Positions 16,246 through 23,398 of a stretch of 25,386 nucleotides of DNA are shown piece by piece. The translations under genes and the position numbers were made by a program. The stretch is taken from the NCBI GenBank assembly GCA_041671045.1, contig JBAZCF010000015.1:1-25386 (forward strand), given 5' to 3'. The stretch is from Parachlamydiales bacterium (GTDB lineage Bacteria > Chlamydiota > Chlamydiia > Chlamydiales > JABDDJ01). Numbering within the stretch: the stretch's first letter is position 1; every line of letters starts with the position of its first letter. The notes under the pieces were generated by a model. It had not been told where the DNA came from, ran no database searches, and saw only the letters and a list, made by a program, of their open reading frames with translations.

Positions 16246-16827
16246 TTATTTACCGATTGTCTCCATCGCAGTGAAATAGATAAATTCTATGCCATCTGAA
16301 GCCGCGATGATCAATTCCGAAGGATGACGTTCTGTGATAACCACATGTTTCTCATCCTCAAGAGTGTTGGGTTCAGGAGCTAAAATAACCACCGGTAAAA
16401 CCATCTGTTTGAAAGTGATTTTATATCGCTTTGGTCCCGTGCTACCATCTTCGTTAGGCGCAGCATTTTCTGCTTCTATTTCAGCATAGGAGTACCCAGG
16501 TCCTTCGCCTTCTTTTTTGGAGCCATCGATAAGACCGGTAAGAATTAACATTGATCCTTCAGCATTTTCAGGCAGGGAAATAGACCTAGCTGAATTGCCG
16601 TCTGCACCACCTGAACTAGATAACCCCATCGGACCAGGAATTCCTCGTGGGCCGGCAGGACCAGGAGGGCCGGCAGGTCCCATCGGACCAGTCATCCCCT
16701 GTGGACCAGGAGGGCCTGCTGGACCCATCGGACCAGTCATTCCTTGTGGACCAGGAGGGCCGAATTCTTGCGCATTTAAAGTTCCAACTAAGAGCATTAT
16801 GGGGATCAATAAAAGTAGTTTCTTCAT
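16246..16827 (-). CDS. Exported collagen-like protein
   Basis: The 193-residue protein starts at 16827: GGAGGG lies 4 nt before this ATG, while the in-frame ATG 12 nt upstream contains that site and is rejected. Signal peptide MKKLLLLIPIMLLVGTLNA (1-19). Residues 23-68 are 15 unbroken Gly-X-Y triplets (GPP GPQ GMT GPM GPA ...), enough for a short trimeric collagen helix. The ~125-residue C-terminal region (GADGNSARSI ... FIYFTAMETIGK) is probably a beta-rich trimerising head and has no family I recognise. Collagen-like surface proteins in bacteria often mediate adhesion. It lies 21 nt after the mscS stop and is likely in the same operon. There is no hydroxylation machinery or anchor motif in view, so it may be secreted or periplasmic. 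Confidence 0.88.
   Translation of the reverse strand: MKKLLLLIPIMLLVGTLNAQEFGPPGPQGMTGPMGPAGPPGPQGMTGPMGPAGPPGPAGPRGIPGPMGLSSSGGADGNSARSISLPENAEGSMLILTGLIDGSKKEGEGPGYSYAEIEAENAAPNEDGSTGPKRYKITFKQMVLPVVILAPEPNTLEDEKHVVITERHPSELIIAASDGIEFIYFTAMETIGK
16624..16761 (-). repeat. Tandem repeat encoding the collagen triplets
   Basis: Two nearly identical 45-bp units (16761-16717 and 16716-16672), each encoding GPPGPQGMTGPMGPA, are followed by a diverged third unit (16671-16624). Differences between the two are synonymous (for example GGAATG/GGGATG, GGTCCA/GGACCT). The array can expand or shrink by slippage or recombination. Confidence 0.9.
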
Positions 16828-16848
16828 AAAACCCTCCATTTACGCTCT

Positions 16849-19071
16849 TTAATTTGCATTTTTAATGCCAAGCCCTTCTACCGGTACGACTTTGTGTAAT
16901 TCATCGTCATTTAGATCACTAGCTCTAATGATTTTTATTTCGCGTTGTGGAAAAGGTACGACAATTTTGTACTTAGCTAAGGCATTATCTAATTCCCAAA
17001 GATAGGAAGCTTTCATGGAACCTCTATGTCCAAACCCATAAACGTTGACCCAGACAACGAGTTCAAAATTAATGGCACAGTCGCCAAATCCTACCATCCA
17101 AACTTGAGGTTCCTTCACATACGAAGCATTTTTCACTGTGCAAGGAACCTTTTCAGCTGCTTCTATGGCGGCTTTTGTCACAAGTTCTTTATCTGTGCCA
17201 TAAGCTACGGAGAAGGGAATGTGCACACGGCGGAAGTTATCATTCAATGTCCAGTTCACTAGGCGGCTGCTCATTATCTCCGAGTTAGGAATGACAACAT
17301 CGATTCCGTCATTTGTATGGATCACAGTGTTCTGCACATTGATTGCTGTTACCTGGCCATAGCTGTTATCATTTATTTCTATGACGTCGCCAACTTTAAG
17401 AGTGCGAGAAAACATGATGATGAGGCTGCTGAAAAAGTTGTTCACAATATTCTGCAAGCCGAATCCGATACCGACGCTCAACGCGCCTAAAATTATCGCT
17501 AAACTACTTAAACTTAAACCTATAGATGCTAATGCTAAAGCAAATCCAATGATCAACACCAGATAATGCACCATACGGTCAATAATAAACACGGAAGCAT
17601 CCGTCATATGCATTTTACTTTTATTAGCTCTATTTAAAATCCTTCTCAGCAATAAGGATAAACCGTAGGTTAAACCTATAATTAGAATTAGCCTTAGCAA
17701 GCTAACGACTGTTAAAGGTACACCGCCAATTTTAAGCAAAGGCGTATACAACCATCCGTAGATAGGTTGGCAGCATTCCTCCACAAACCCTAACACAGCA
17801 TAGAACCATGAAAAAGCTGCTCCTTCTTTTTTCTGCATTCTCTCATTGATATCTCTGATCAACAACTCATCAAAGTTAAGCTTCAATTTAAGCTGGTTTA
17901 AGACCTCAATAGTTTCTTGAACAGTTTTCGTTCGTAACTGCTGGATTCTGTCCTTCTCTTTTACTTGAGCTAGAGGAGCATCTTCAGCAAGCGTAATGGG
18001 CAGCATTGAGCGGTCATTCTCTTGTTCCGTTTTACTTATCCAGTCCTCTACCTGATCTTTGATAAACTTAAGTTCCCCCTGCCAGGCGGTCAAATCTTCT
18101 GTCAATTCATTTTGGGGAGCTTCTGCAGAATCCTCCAGCAAATGAACAAGCGCACGTTTGGCACTGATAAAAATCACATTCGCCTGAGCTAATGCCTCTT
18201 TAGCGTTATCTAGAACTGACCTCTGCAGCTGCATAAAGTTGACAGCTCTTTCTAGATGATCATCCCCTACTATACCCAAAGCATTCATTTCAGAGTTCAA
18301 TGCTAAATCTTGAGCATGCTTCAACGTATCCTGTGCGATGGCTAAATCTTTATTCAGTTGAGAAATATTTACGGAACCTACATTCAAGCGCCCTTTTGCA
18401 TAGGCAGTCTCATTTTTTAGATGGACAATCTCATCATGGTATTGCGCTGTCCTTTCCCCCATTAAACGAATATTTTCCTCGGAAATAGCCAAGGCGATCC
18501 GCAGAGACATCATTTCAAGGCCAGCAATCTCTTTCTGAACATTTTGTGATTTCAAATCAATATAGCCTGCTAATAGTACATCAATGTGGTGTTTGACCTT
18601 TTTTGCTCTATCTTGATCTTGTTGAAGCTCCTTAGATTCTTCAGAGGACAATGCTTCCAGCTGTTTCCTTTTAGATACAATATCTAGAAGCTGGTCTAAA
18701 GTGTATTCATCGAGAAAAGGTGTGGGTTGAAATTTCGGTATTGTTTGTGCACGAAGCTTTGGAAGCGCATCTAAATTAATAAGGATCTTCTGAATATATC
18801 CGTTGATCTCTTCACGGTTTTCTTCCGGAGCAATGTCACTTAAATGGGTGAAATAGTCTTTAGAAGCATTTATTCTCTTTTCTAAGTCTTCTCCCCCTAC
18901 AGTATAATAATCCCACCAACTAGGATTGAGGGTTGCAGGATTTTGGGGCTGTTCCCATTCTTCCTTCTTTTTGTCTGTAGAAGTAGCTATTAAATCGTCG
19001 ATTGAAAGAACCCCCTCTACGGGGGATTGCAAACAAATCCACACTAGAAATATATATCGAATTAAATGCAT
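16849..19071 (-). CDS. MscS-family mechanosensitive channel with extended N-terminal domain
   Basis: The 740-residue protein has a signal peptide (about 1-20), a ~400-residue helical and coiled-coil periplasmic region (for example LRAQTIPKFQPT, LEALSSEESKELQQDQDRAKK), then membrane helices near 440-560. The pore helix reads SLAIILGALSVGIGFGLQNIVNNF, followed by the MscS beta domain FSRTLKVGDVIEIND ... VVIPNSEIMSSRLVNWT. The architecture is that of the larger MscK/MscM-like (YjeP) homologues, though shorter than the ~1100-residue enteric ones. It should release solutes on hypo-osmotic shock, important for an intracellular bacterium leaving its host. GGAG lies ~10 nt before ATG 19071. The collagen-like gene follows after 21 nt. 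Confidence 0.92.
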   Translation of the reverse strand: MHLIRYIFLVWICLQSPVEGVLSIDDLIATSTDKKKEEWEQPQNPATLNPSWWDYYTVGGEDLEKRINASKDYFTHLSDIAPEENREEINGYIQKILINLDALPKLRAQTIPKFQPTPFLDEYTLDQLLDIVSKRKQLEALSSEESKELQQDQDRAKKVKHHIDVLLAGYIDLKSQNVQKEIAGLEMMSLRIALAISEENIRLMGERTAQYHDEIVHLKNETAYAKGRLNVGSVNISQLNKDLAIAQDTLKHAQDLALNSEMNALGIVGDDHLERAVNFMQLQRSVLDNAKEALAQANVIFISAKRALVHLLEDSAEAPQNELTEDLTAWQGELKFIKDQVEDWISKTEQENDRSMLPITLAEDAPLAQVKEKDRIQQLRTKTVQETIEVLNQLKLKLNFDELLIRDINERMQKKEGAAFSWFYAVLGFVEECCQPIYGWLYTPLLKIGGVPLTVVSLLRLILIIGLTYGLSLLLRRILNRANKSKMHMTDASVFIIDRMVHYLVLIIGFALALASIGLSLSSLAIILGALSVGIGFGLQNIVNNFFSSLIIMFSRTLKVGDVIEINDNSYGQVTAINVQNTVIHTNDGIDVVIPNSEIMSSRLVNWTLNDNFRRVHIPFSVAYGTDKELVTKAAIEAAEKVPCTVKNASYVKEPQVWMVGFGDCAINFELVVWVNVYGFGHRGSMKASYLWELDNALAKYKIVVPFPQREIKIIRASDLNDDELHKVVPVEGLGIKNAN

Positions 19072-19097
19072 TTACAACTCCAACTGAATAAGAAAGG

Positions 19098-19125
19098 AGT
19101 ATACTCTAGAGACAAATATTGTTAA
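19098..19125 (-). promoter_or_regulatory. Candidate promoter of mscS-collagen operon
   Basis: On the minus strand TTAACA (19125-19120) and TATACT (19103-19098) are 16 nt apart. The predicted start near 19091 gives a ~20-nt leader with the GGAG ribosome binding site. The -10 box is part of the palindrome GAGTATACTC. Confidence 0.5.
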
Positions 19126-19155
19126 TATATAGAATTTAAGTTCTAAGAGGTGCAT

Positions 19156-20859
19156 ATGGGTGCAAAAGGCGTTGAAACTACTTCTGTGTCAGCACTACCT
19201 TTTATTTTCGATGATAATACAACTAGGTTAACTGAATCACTACTAAACTCATATTACAATCAAATTGAGAAAATAGACATTAATTGTAATAAAACCAAAC
19301 TAACAGACTATTTTCATAGAAAAGTTTTAGAAGTTTGTTACGAAATCTTTTACTCACTGAAAAGAGAACCCACTATAAGCAAACCATTAGGAAAAATGAT
19401 TGTATCAGGAAAAGGTGCACCCTTCCTATTGCAACTGATTGAAGTCATCTTAAGAAAACAGATAAAAATACGCTATTCTACGCAAGATGTTCGTGTTAAC
19501 ACGCATTTAGCATTTTTACCCAAAGAATTACGGGAATCACATTTTGTCCCGTCGGGGTATGGTGTAGTCGAAATAGCGATGGATGCCTATAGAGAGATAT
19601 CATTTCAAGATGCTAGTATAGCCTCCCGCATTAAACCACCCACGGAAATTCCTATAGTGGACCTGCTTAAGATCATCCCTGAACAAAAAGCTTGGGATGA
19701 TTTTGCACAGATAATAAAAAATCGAATGAAGCCCAATCCACTTTGCCCTTTTATAGGAGAGTTTCTTTTTCTCGGTTATGTCATATGGGATGATATTCAA
19801 GTATATAGTGTGATGAGTTCGGAAAGTAAAAAACAAATGGGTTTTAAACTTGATACCTCCGTTCTTACTGAGCAAATTTTCCATGCTGTTCTTTATGTCA
19901 TCGTTAGAAAAGATTCTTCCTTGTTATGCAAGCTATCACTAGTGGAGCTCCTCAAAGGGAGGCAATTCCTTGCAAAATATTATTTTATAGAAGCTCTAGA
20001 AACCCTAGATACTGTAATTTTTTTAACCTCCTGTAAATCAGATCTTCCTTATGAGATATTCAAAGATAATTTGCTCTTACTTACATCTCCAGTAAATTGT
20101 CATCTAAGCTTAGCCTATACAATCCTCAGAAATATTTTAAGGCTCATCGAAAATAACATGTACTCACGTGCGGAAAAAGTGCGATTCCAGGTCGACGCCT
20201 ACTTTAATAAGCTCTTATATTTCACTCTATCTTCTAATGTACCTTGGTTTGCAGAAAAAAAGCTTTTAGCTACAGCGTGTGTTGATTTAGTCCGTTGCTG
20301 CCCAAGACTCGGTAAACTGTTAATTCCCTTTGCAAAGGTTGATTTGGATGGAAGTAGTTTTATGAATTTCGTAGAAAGTCATGCAAAAGAAACGGATGAT
20401 ATTATTCTCCTGCATATTTTGAATAAGTATCAATCCTCTACCCTGCCAGGACTCCTATTTCAAGAGAAGGCAGAGAAAGAATATATTCCTACCTTGATAA
20501 CTAATTTAGAAGAAATGAAATTGAAAGTTACCGACGAAACAAAAAGAAGAATTACCTTACGTGCAGAAGGTGACGGAAGCCATATCATTGAAGCACTATA
20601 TACTAAATATTCAAGCAATCGAAGAGTCTTAGAAGATATTGAAGCCCGAATCAAAAAAGAGCTTCTTGAGAAAAACAGAGCCCAGTACGAAGAAGAGATT
20701 AAACAAGAATTACGTTTAGCATACGAAGCTAAAATGGTGACTATTAGCAAAAGCGATGGTTGGCTTAAACACACGATTCCGGAATATTCAAAGCCGAAAA
20801 CCGAAGCAACAGCTCAGAATATCCCGGACGAAGACTTAGAGGGTTTCATCCTTACCTAG
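19156..20859 (+). CDS. Uncharacterised 567-residue protein
   Basis: I do not recognise this protein. The ATG at 19156 is chosen because AAGAGG lies 5 nt upstream; a GTG two codons earlier is part of the ribosome binding site. There is no signal peptide or convincing membrane segment, so it is cytoplasmic or a secreted effector. Most of it is helical with short leucine-rich stretches (SLVELLKGRQFLAKYYFIEALETLD; LAYTILRNILRLIENN) that look like an armadillo/HEAT-type helical array. Residues ~480-530 are a charged coiled coil (IEARIKKELLEKNRAQYEEE). It ends DEDLEGFILT. It is A+T-richer than its neighbours and uses many AAA/ATA/TTA codons, as often seen for lineage-specific chlamydial genes and effectors. 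It stands alone, divergent from mscS and 5 nt from the convergent DUF21/CBS gene. Confidence 0.85.
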   Translation: MGAKGVETTSVSALPFIFDDNTTRLTESLLNSYYNQIEKIDINCNKTKLTDYFHRKVLEVCYEIFYSLKREPTISKPLGKMIVSGKGAPFLLQLIEVILRKQIKIRYSTQDVRVNTHLAFLPKELRESHFVPSGYGVVEIAMDAYREISFQDASIASRIKPPTEIPIVDLLKIIPEQKAWDDFAQIIKNRMKPNPLCPFIGEFLFLGYVIWDDIQVYSVMSSESKKQMGFKLDTSVLTEQIFHAVLYVIVRKDSSLLCKLSLVELLKGRQFLAKYYFIEALETLDTVIFLTSCKSDLPYEIFKDNLLLLTSPVNCHLSLAYTILRNILRLIENNMYSRAEKVRFQVDAYFNKLLYFTLSSNVPWFAEKKLLATACVDLVRCCPRLGKLLIPFAKVDLDGSSFMNFVESHAKETDDIILLHILNKYQSSTLPGLLFQEKAEKEYIPTLITNLEEMKLKVTDETKRRITLRAEGDGSHIIEALYTKYSSNRRVLEDIEARIKKELLEKNRAQYEEEIKQELRLAYEAKMVTISKSDGWLKHTIPEYSKPKTEATAQNIPDEDLEGFILT

Positions 20860-20864
20860 AAGGC

Positions 20865-22235
20865 CTACTCCTCGTCGTACTCATCCAGTTCAGACCCAGG
20901 TGTGGGCTTGATGCGTACCTTCTCGACTAGGCGCTCGCTGGAACGGAGTACTACAAGCTCAAATTCATCATGATGGATTGCGAAACCTCGCGATGGAATC
21001 GTTCCGGCCACGTGATAGATATAGCCGCCGATAGTATCGTAATCCCCATCTTGTGGAATTCTGATCCCCAATTGCTCTTCAGCATCCATGATGCTCATTC
21101 TAGCGTCAACGATCCAGCCGCCTTCCGTTTGAGTGAAAAAGGATTCTTCTTCCTCATCATATTCATCAGCTATTTCACCTACAATCTGTTCTAGAATGTC
21201 TTCAATGGTAACTAAACCTTCAGTCCCGCCATACTCATCCACAACAATAGCAATGTGAACCTGTTTTTTACGGAATTCCTGCAGGAGGTTGGAGATTTTC
21301 TTTGTCTCGGGAGTATATAATGGCGCTTTCATGATAGTTTCGACTGAAGCAGCGAGAATTTTCTCGTCATTACCACTTTGCTCATATTCCATGTATTTTT
21401 GGAGGACATCTTTATACATCAGAATGCCGATGATATTGTCCAGATTACCCTTGTAGACTGGAACACGGCTATACCCTTCTCCATGCAGCGCACTGGCCGC
21501 ATCTTTAATACTCGTCTCCACAGTAATTCCAAAAACATCGACACGCGGAACCATAATTTCACGTGCTAAATGTTCTTTAAACTTAAGGACAGAGGAAATG
21601 AGCTTTTTATCCTGATTATCCAGGCTATCCGTCATATCCGTCTCTTGGACCATGTCGATGATTTCTTGCTTCGTTTGAGCTGTAGGCTCGTGCAAATGGT
21701 CAAAGTAGACAGAGCGGGACAATTTTTGCAGGACGGTCAAGAAAATAAAAGTAATCGGAAAGACAAGCGTCATGAAAAAGCTTGCGATGGGCGCGCTAAA
21801 GCGTAAGGCCCACTCGGAGGAGCGGGTTCCCAGTACGCGAGGAATATAATCGCCCACTAAAAAGGAAGCGATCACGAAGACAAGAAGGAGAATAATCCCC
21901 CAGAATAAGGACAAAGAGTCTTGGGGCAGTTCGGCATTGACGATCTTTTCGATAGGAAATACTCCCAGATCCACCATCAGCAGGATAGCGAAGGCAGCAT
22001 AGGCAAAACGAATCACATTCAGAGTACAGATAATACCGAAGAAAATGCCTTCATATTCATGTTTATCGAAAAATGTATTATGGATAGATCGATAGAAAAA
22101 GCGGTTTCCAATACTTTTCAGTAACTTTTGCGAACTTTTTTTATGGACTCTTCGAAATGCGGTACTGAAGAGGGACAAGAAAAACGTACCAATCAACAAC
22201 ACAACTGTAGCTAAAGCTAAAGTGATGAAAGACAA
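20865..22235 (-). CDS. DUF21-CBS-CorC/HlyC-domain membrane protein (TlyC/CNNM-like)
   Basis: The 456-residue protein has a membrane DUF21 (CNNM) domain (about 1-185, four hydrophobic segments; VFVIASFLVGDYIPRVLGTRS is the typical end of the domain). A tandem CBS pair follows (about 205-345), seen in ILMYKDVLQKYM and HIAIVVDEYGGTEGLVTIEDILEQIVGEI. The C-terminal CorC_HlyC domain (~365-445, GGWIVDARMSIMDAEEQLGI) closes it. Relatives are Mg2+/Co2+ efflux or Mg2+-homeostasis proteins; older annotations call them haemolysins, which is misleading. Chlamydia has the same protein next to ybeY (CT423, from memory). Its start overlaps the ybeY end by 19 nt, so translation is coupled; in many bacteria CorC and YbeY are neighbours too. 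Confidence 0.92.
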   Translation of the reverse strand: MSFITLALATVVLLIGTFFLSLFSTAFRRVHKKSSQKLLKSIGNRFFYRSIHNTFFDKHEYEGIFFGIICTLNVIRFAYAAFAILLMVDLGVFPIEKIVNAELPQDSLSLFWGIILLLVFVIASFLVGDYIPRVLGTRSSEWALRFSAPIASFFMTLVFPITFIFLTVLQKLSRSVYFDHLHEPTAQTKQEIIDMVQETDMTDSLDNQDKKLISSVLKFKEHLAREIMVPRVDVFGITVETSIKDAASALHGEGYSRVPVYKGNLDNIIGILMYKDVLQKYMEYEQSGNDEKILAASVETIMKAPLYTPETKKISNLLQEFRKKQVHIAIVVDEYGGTEGLVTIEDILEQIVGEIADEYDEEEESFFTQTEGGWIVDARMSIMDAEEQLGIRIPQDGDYDTIGGYIYHVAGTIPSRGFAIHHDEFELVVLRSSERLVEKVRIKPTPGSELDEYDEE

Positions 22236-22684
22236 AGTCCCCTCTCCTTCAAATGCATTAAATGACGAGCTTCTGCAGTACGCATAGCTGCTTCGTCGGT
22301 TTCGTCAATATCGTCATACCCCATAAGATGAAGTAATCCATGCACAATATATAAAGTCACCTCTTCTTCGCAAGAGCCTCCGTGTAACGAAACGAATTCT
22401 TTAGCGGTAAAAGGACAGACAAAAATTTCTCCCAGGTGACGATAACCGTCGCCTTCTTCTTCATCCATAGGTAATGAGATGCAGTCTGTAGGTGATGGGT
22501 CGTCGAAAAATTCTGCATGCATTTCACACATCTTTTCATTGGTGATAAAAAACACTGCCACTTCGTTAAATCTTTGACCCTCAAAGAGTACCACTTCCTT
22601 AACTATAGCTTTTACCTGTTCCGGCTGTATAACGAAATCGTTCTGTTCATCGACAACATCGATCGTAACGCTGTTTATATCCAT
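22217..22684 (-). CDS. ybeY: Endoribonuclease YbeY (variant metal-binding motif)
   Basis: YbeY is a metal-dependent endoribonuclease for 16S rRNA 3' maturation and ribosome quality control. This 155-residue protein has the family core: PSPTDCISLPMD (~63-74), HLGEIFVCPFTA (~83-94) and the active-site HGLLHLMGYDD. The usual motif is H-x3-H-x5-H; here His115 and His119 are present but position 125 is Asp. The usual catalytic Arg in the stretch before 'pTDvlsFp' is also missing (AEFFDDPSPTD). Similar changes may be typical of the chlamydial branch; I cannot check. No Shine-Dalgarno sequence precedes the ATG, and a promoter places the start of transcription at or near the A of ATG. The DUF21/CBS gene overlaps its 3' end. 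Confidence 0.9.
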   Translation of the reverse strand: MDINSVTIDVVDEQNDFVIQPEQVKAIVKEVVLFEGQRFNEVAVFFITNEKMCEMHAEFFDDPSPTDCISLPMDEEEGDGYRHLGEIFVCPFTAKEFVSLHGGSCEEEVTLYIVHGLLHLMGYDDIDETDEAAMRTAEARHLMHLKERGLCLSSL

Positions 22685-22690
22685 AATAAT

Positions 22691-22719
22691 CTTATAATGA
22701 GGAGATTGCGGAAGAGCAA
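22691..22719 (-). promoter_or_regulatory. Candidate ybeY promoter giving a leaderless mRNA
   Basis: TTGCTC (22719-22714) and TATAAG (22696-22691) are separated by 17 nt on the minus strand. The expected start, about 7 nt past the -10 box, falls at 22684, the first base of the ybeY ATG. Confidence 0.45.
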
Positions 22720-22786
22720 AAAGAGGTTTATTATTTAATGAGGCATCTTTAAAAGCAGCCTACAACTCAAATAATAAACCTCTTTT
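22719..22786 (-). terminator. Long-stem terminator between the small basic protein gene and ybeY
   Basis: A perfect 18-bp inverted repeat, AAAAGAGGTTTATTATTT (22719-22736) and its complement (22769-22786), encloses a 32-nt loop. On the minus strand the stem ends CCTCTTTTTG, giving a short U-run; the other strand ends CCTCTTTTCTTT, so it could act in both directions. It closes the two-gene unit 23180-22824 and separates it from ybeY. Confidence 0.7.
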
Positions 22787-22823
22787 CTTTCCAAATATGA
22801 TTTTTCAATCCTTAATGGAATGA

Positions 22824-22982
22824 CTATGCCACTTTTGTTTTTGGCAAACCGGTGACGCGTTTTTGGGTCTTTTCGTCCCAATGGCCTAATTTTTTCAGAG
22901 CGTCAACACGCTCAAAACGCTTAAGTACATTGCGTTTTTTTACTGATTTACTTGCTTTTCCAAAGCTTGGATGTCTGGACAT
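22824..22982 (-). CDS. Chlamydiae/Verrucomicrobia small basic protein
   Basis: The 52-residue product begins MSRHPSFGKASKSVKKRNV and continues LKRFERVDALKKLG; it ends TGLPKTKVA. This is the small basic protein family restricted to Chlamydiae and Verrucomicrobia-type bacteria (I recall it as TIGR04137), marked by the start MSxHPS and the KKRNVLKRxER core. The function is unknown; size and charge suggest RNA or ribosome binding. It follows the 57-residue gene by 24 nt and its transcription ends at the hairpin 22719-22786. Good support for the phylum. Confidence 0.88.
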   Translation of the reverse strand: MSRHPSFGKASKSVKKRNVLKRFERVDALKKLGHWDEKTQKRVTGLPKTKVA

Positions 22983-23006
22983 TTTCTCTATCCTGCCGTG
23001 TTAAAA

Positions 23007-23180
23007 TTAACCCAATTTGGGAATAAACATTAATTTTGCCAAATCCCCTTCCAATGCGTTTGCATGGGGCTTATAACCTATAGACAGATTATCCTTCAAT
23101 GGGCCTGTTTTCTTCATAGGTTTTTTGTGCCTACGGGGGCTTTTCTGGCGGCGTTCATTTTGCTTGCTGATACGAACCAT
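23007..23180 (-). CDS. Small conserved basic protein (chlamydial CT421-region type)
   Basis: The 57-residue product starts MVRISKQNERRQKSPRRHKK and ends GDLAKLMFIPKLG. It is very basic in its first half and has a neutral C-terminal tail. AAGGAG precedes the ATG by 8 nt and a fair promoter lies at 23211-23239, so it is expressed. C. trachomatis has two small genes before ybeY (annotated as CT421.1/CT421.2, from memory), and position suggests homology with one of them. No function is known; a ribosome-associated role is only a guess. Confidence 0.75.
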   Translation of the reverse strand: MVRISKQNERRQKSPRRHKKPMKKTGPLKDNLSIGYKPHANALEGDLAKLMFIPKLG

Positions 23181-23210
23181 TGCTGTGCTCCTTAATTGAC
23201 AACGCTAAGT

Positions 23211-23239
23211 AGTTTAAGGGATTTTTCCTATATGCGCAA
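23211..23239 (-). promoter_or_regulatory. Promoter of the two small basic protein genes
   Basis: On the minus strand TTGCGC (23239-23234) and TAAACT (23216-23211) are 17 nt apart, 30 nt upstream of the 57-residue gene. A start near 23204 leaves a leader holding AAGGAG. Confidence 0.5.
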
Positions 23240-23398
23240 CTATCTATTGCATCCTAACTCGCATAATGTACAATTTCTTGCGGATAAGCCCAAAGATAAA
23301 CTACGCTGAAAATTCTCCCGTCCTGGGTGTGAATACCCTGTATCTTAATAAAAAATTTACATTCGTGGTTTATAATTAATATTTCAAAAGGAGGTTTA

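Noticed and set aside
16517..16852. Plus-strand open frame with GPGGPAGP repeats
   Set aside because: The repeat is the reverse complement of the collagen triplets; Gly/Pro codons give Gly/Pro-rich antisense frames. The minus strand has the signal peptide and GGAGGG site.
23232..23309. 25-codon plus-strand frame beginning MRNYLLHPNSHN
   Set aside because: It overlaps the minus-strand promoter, has no ribosome binding site and is too short to support.
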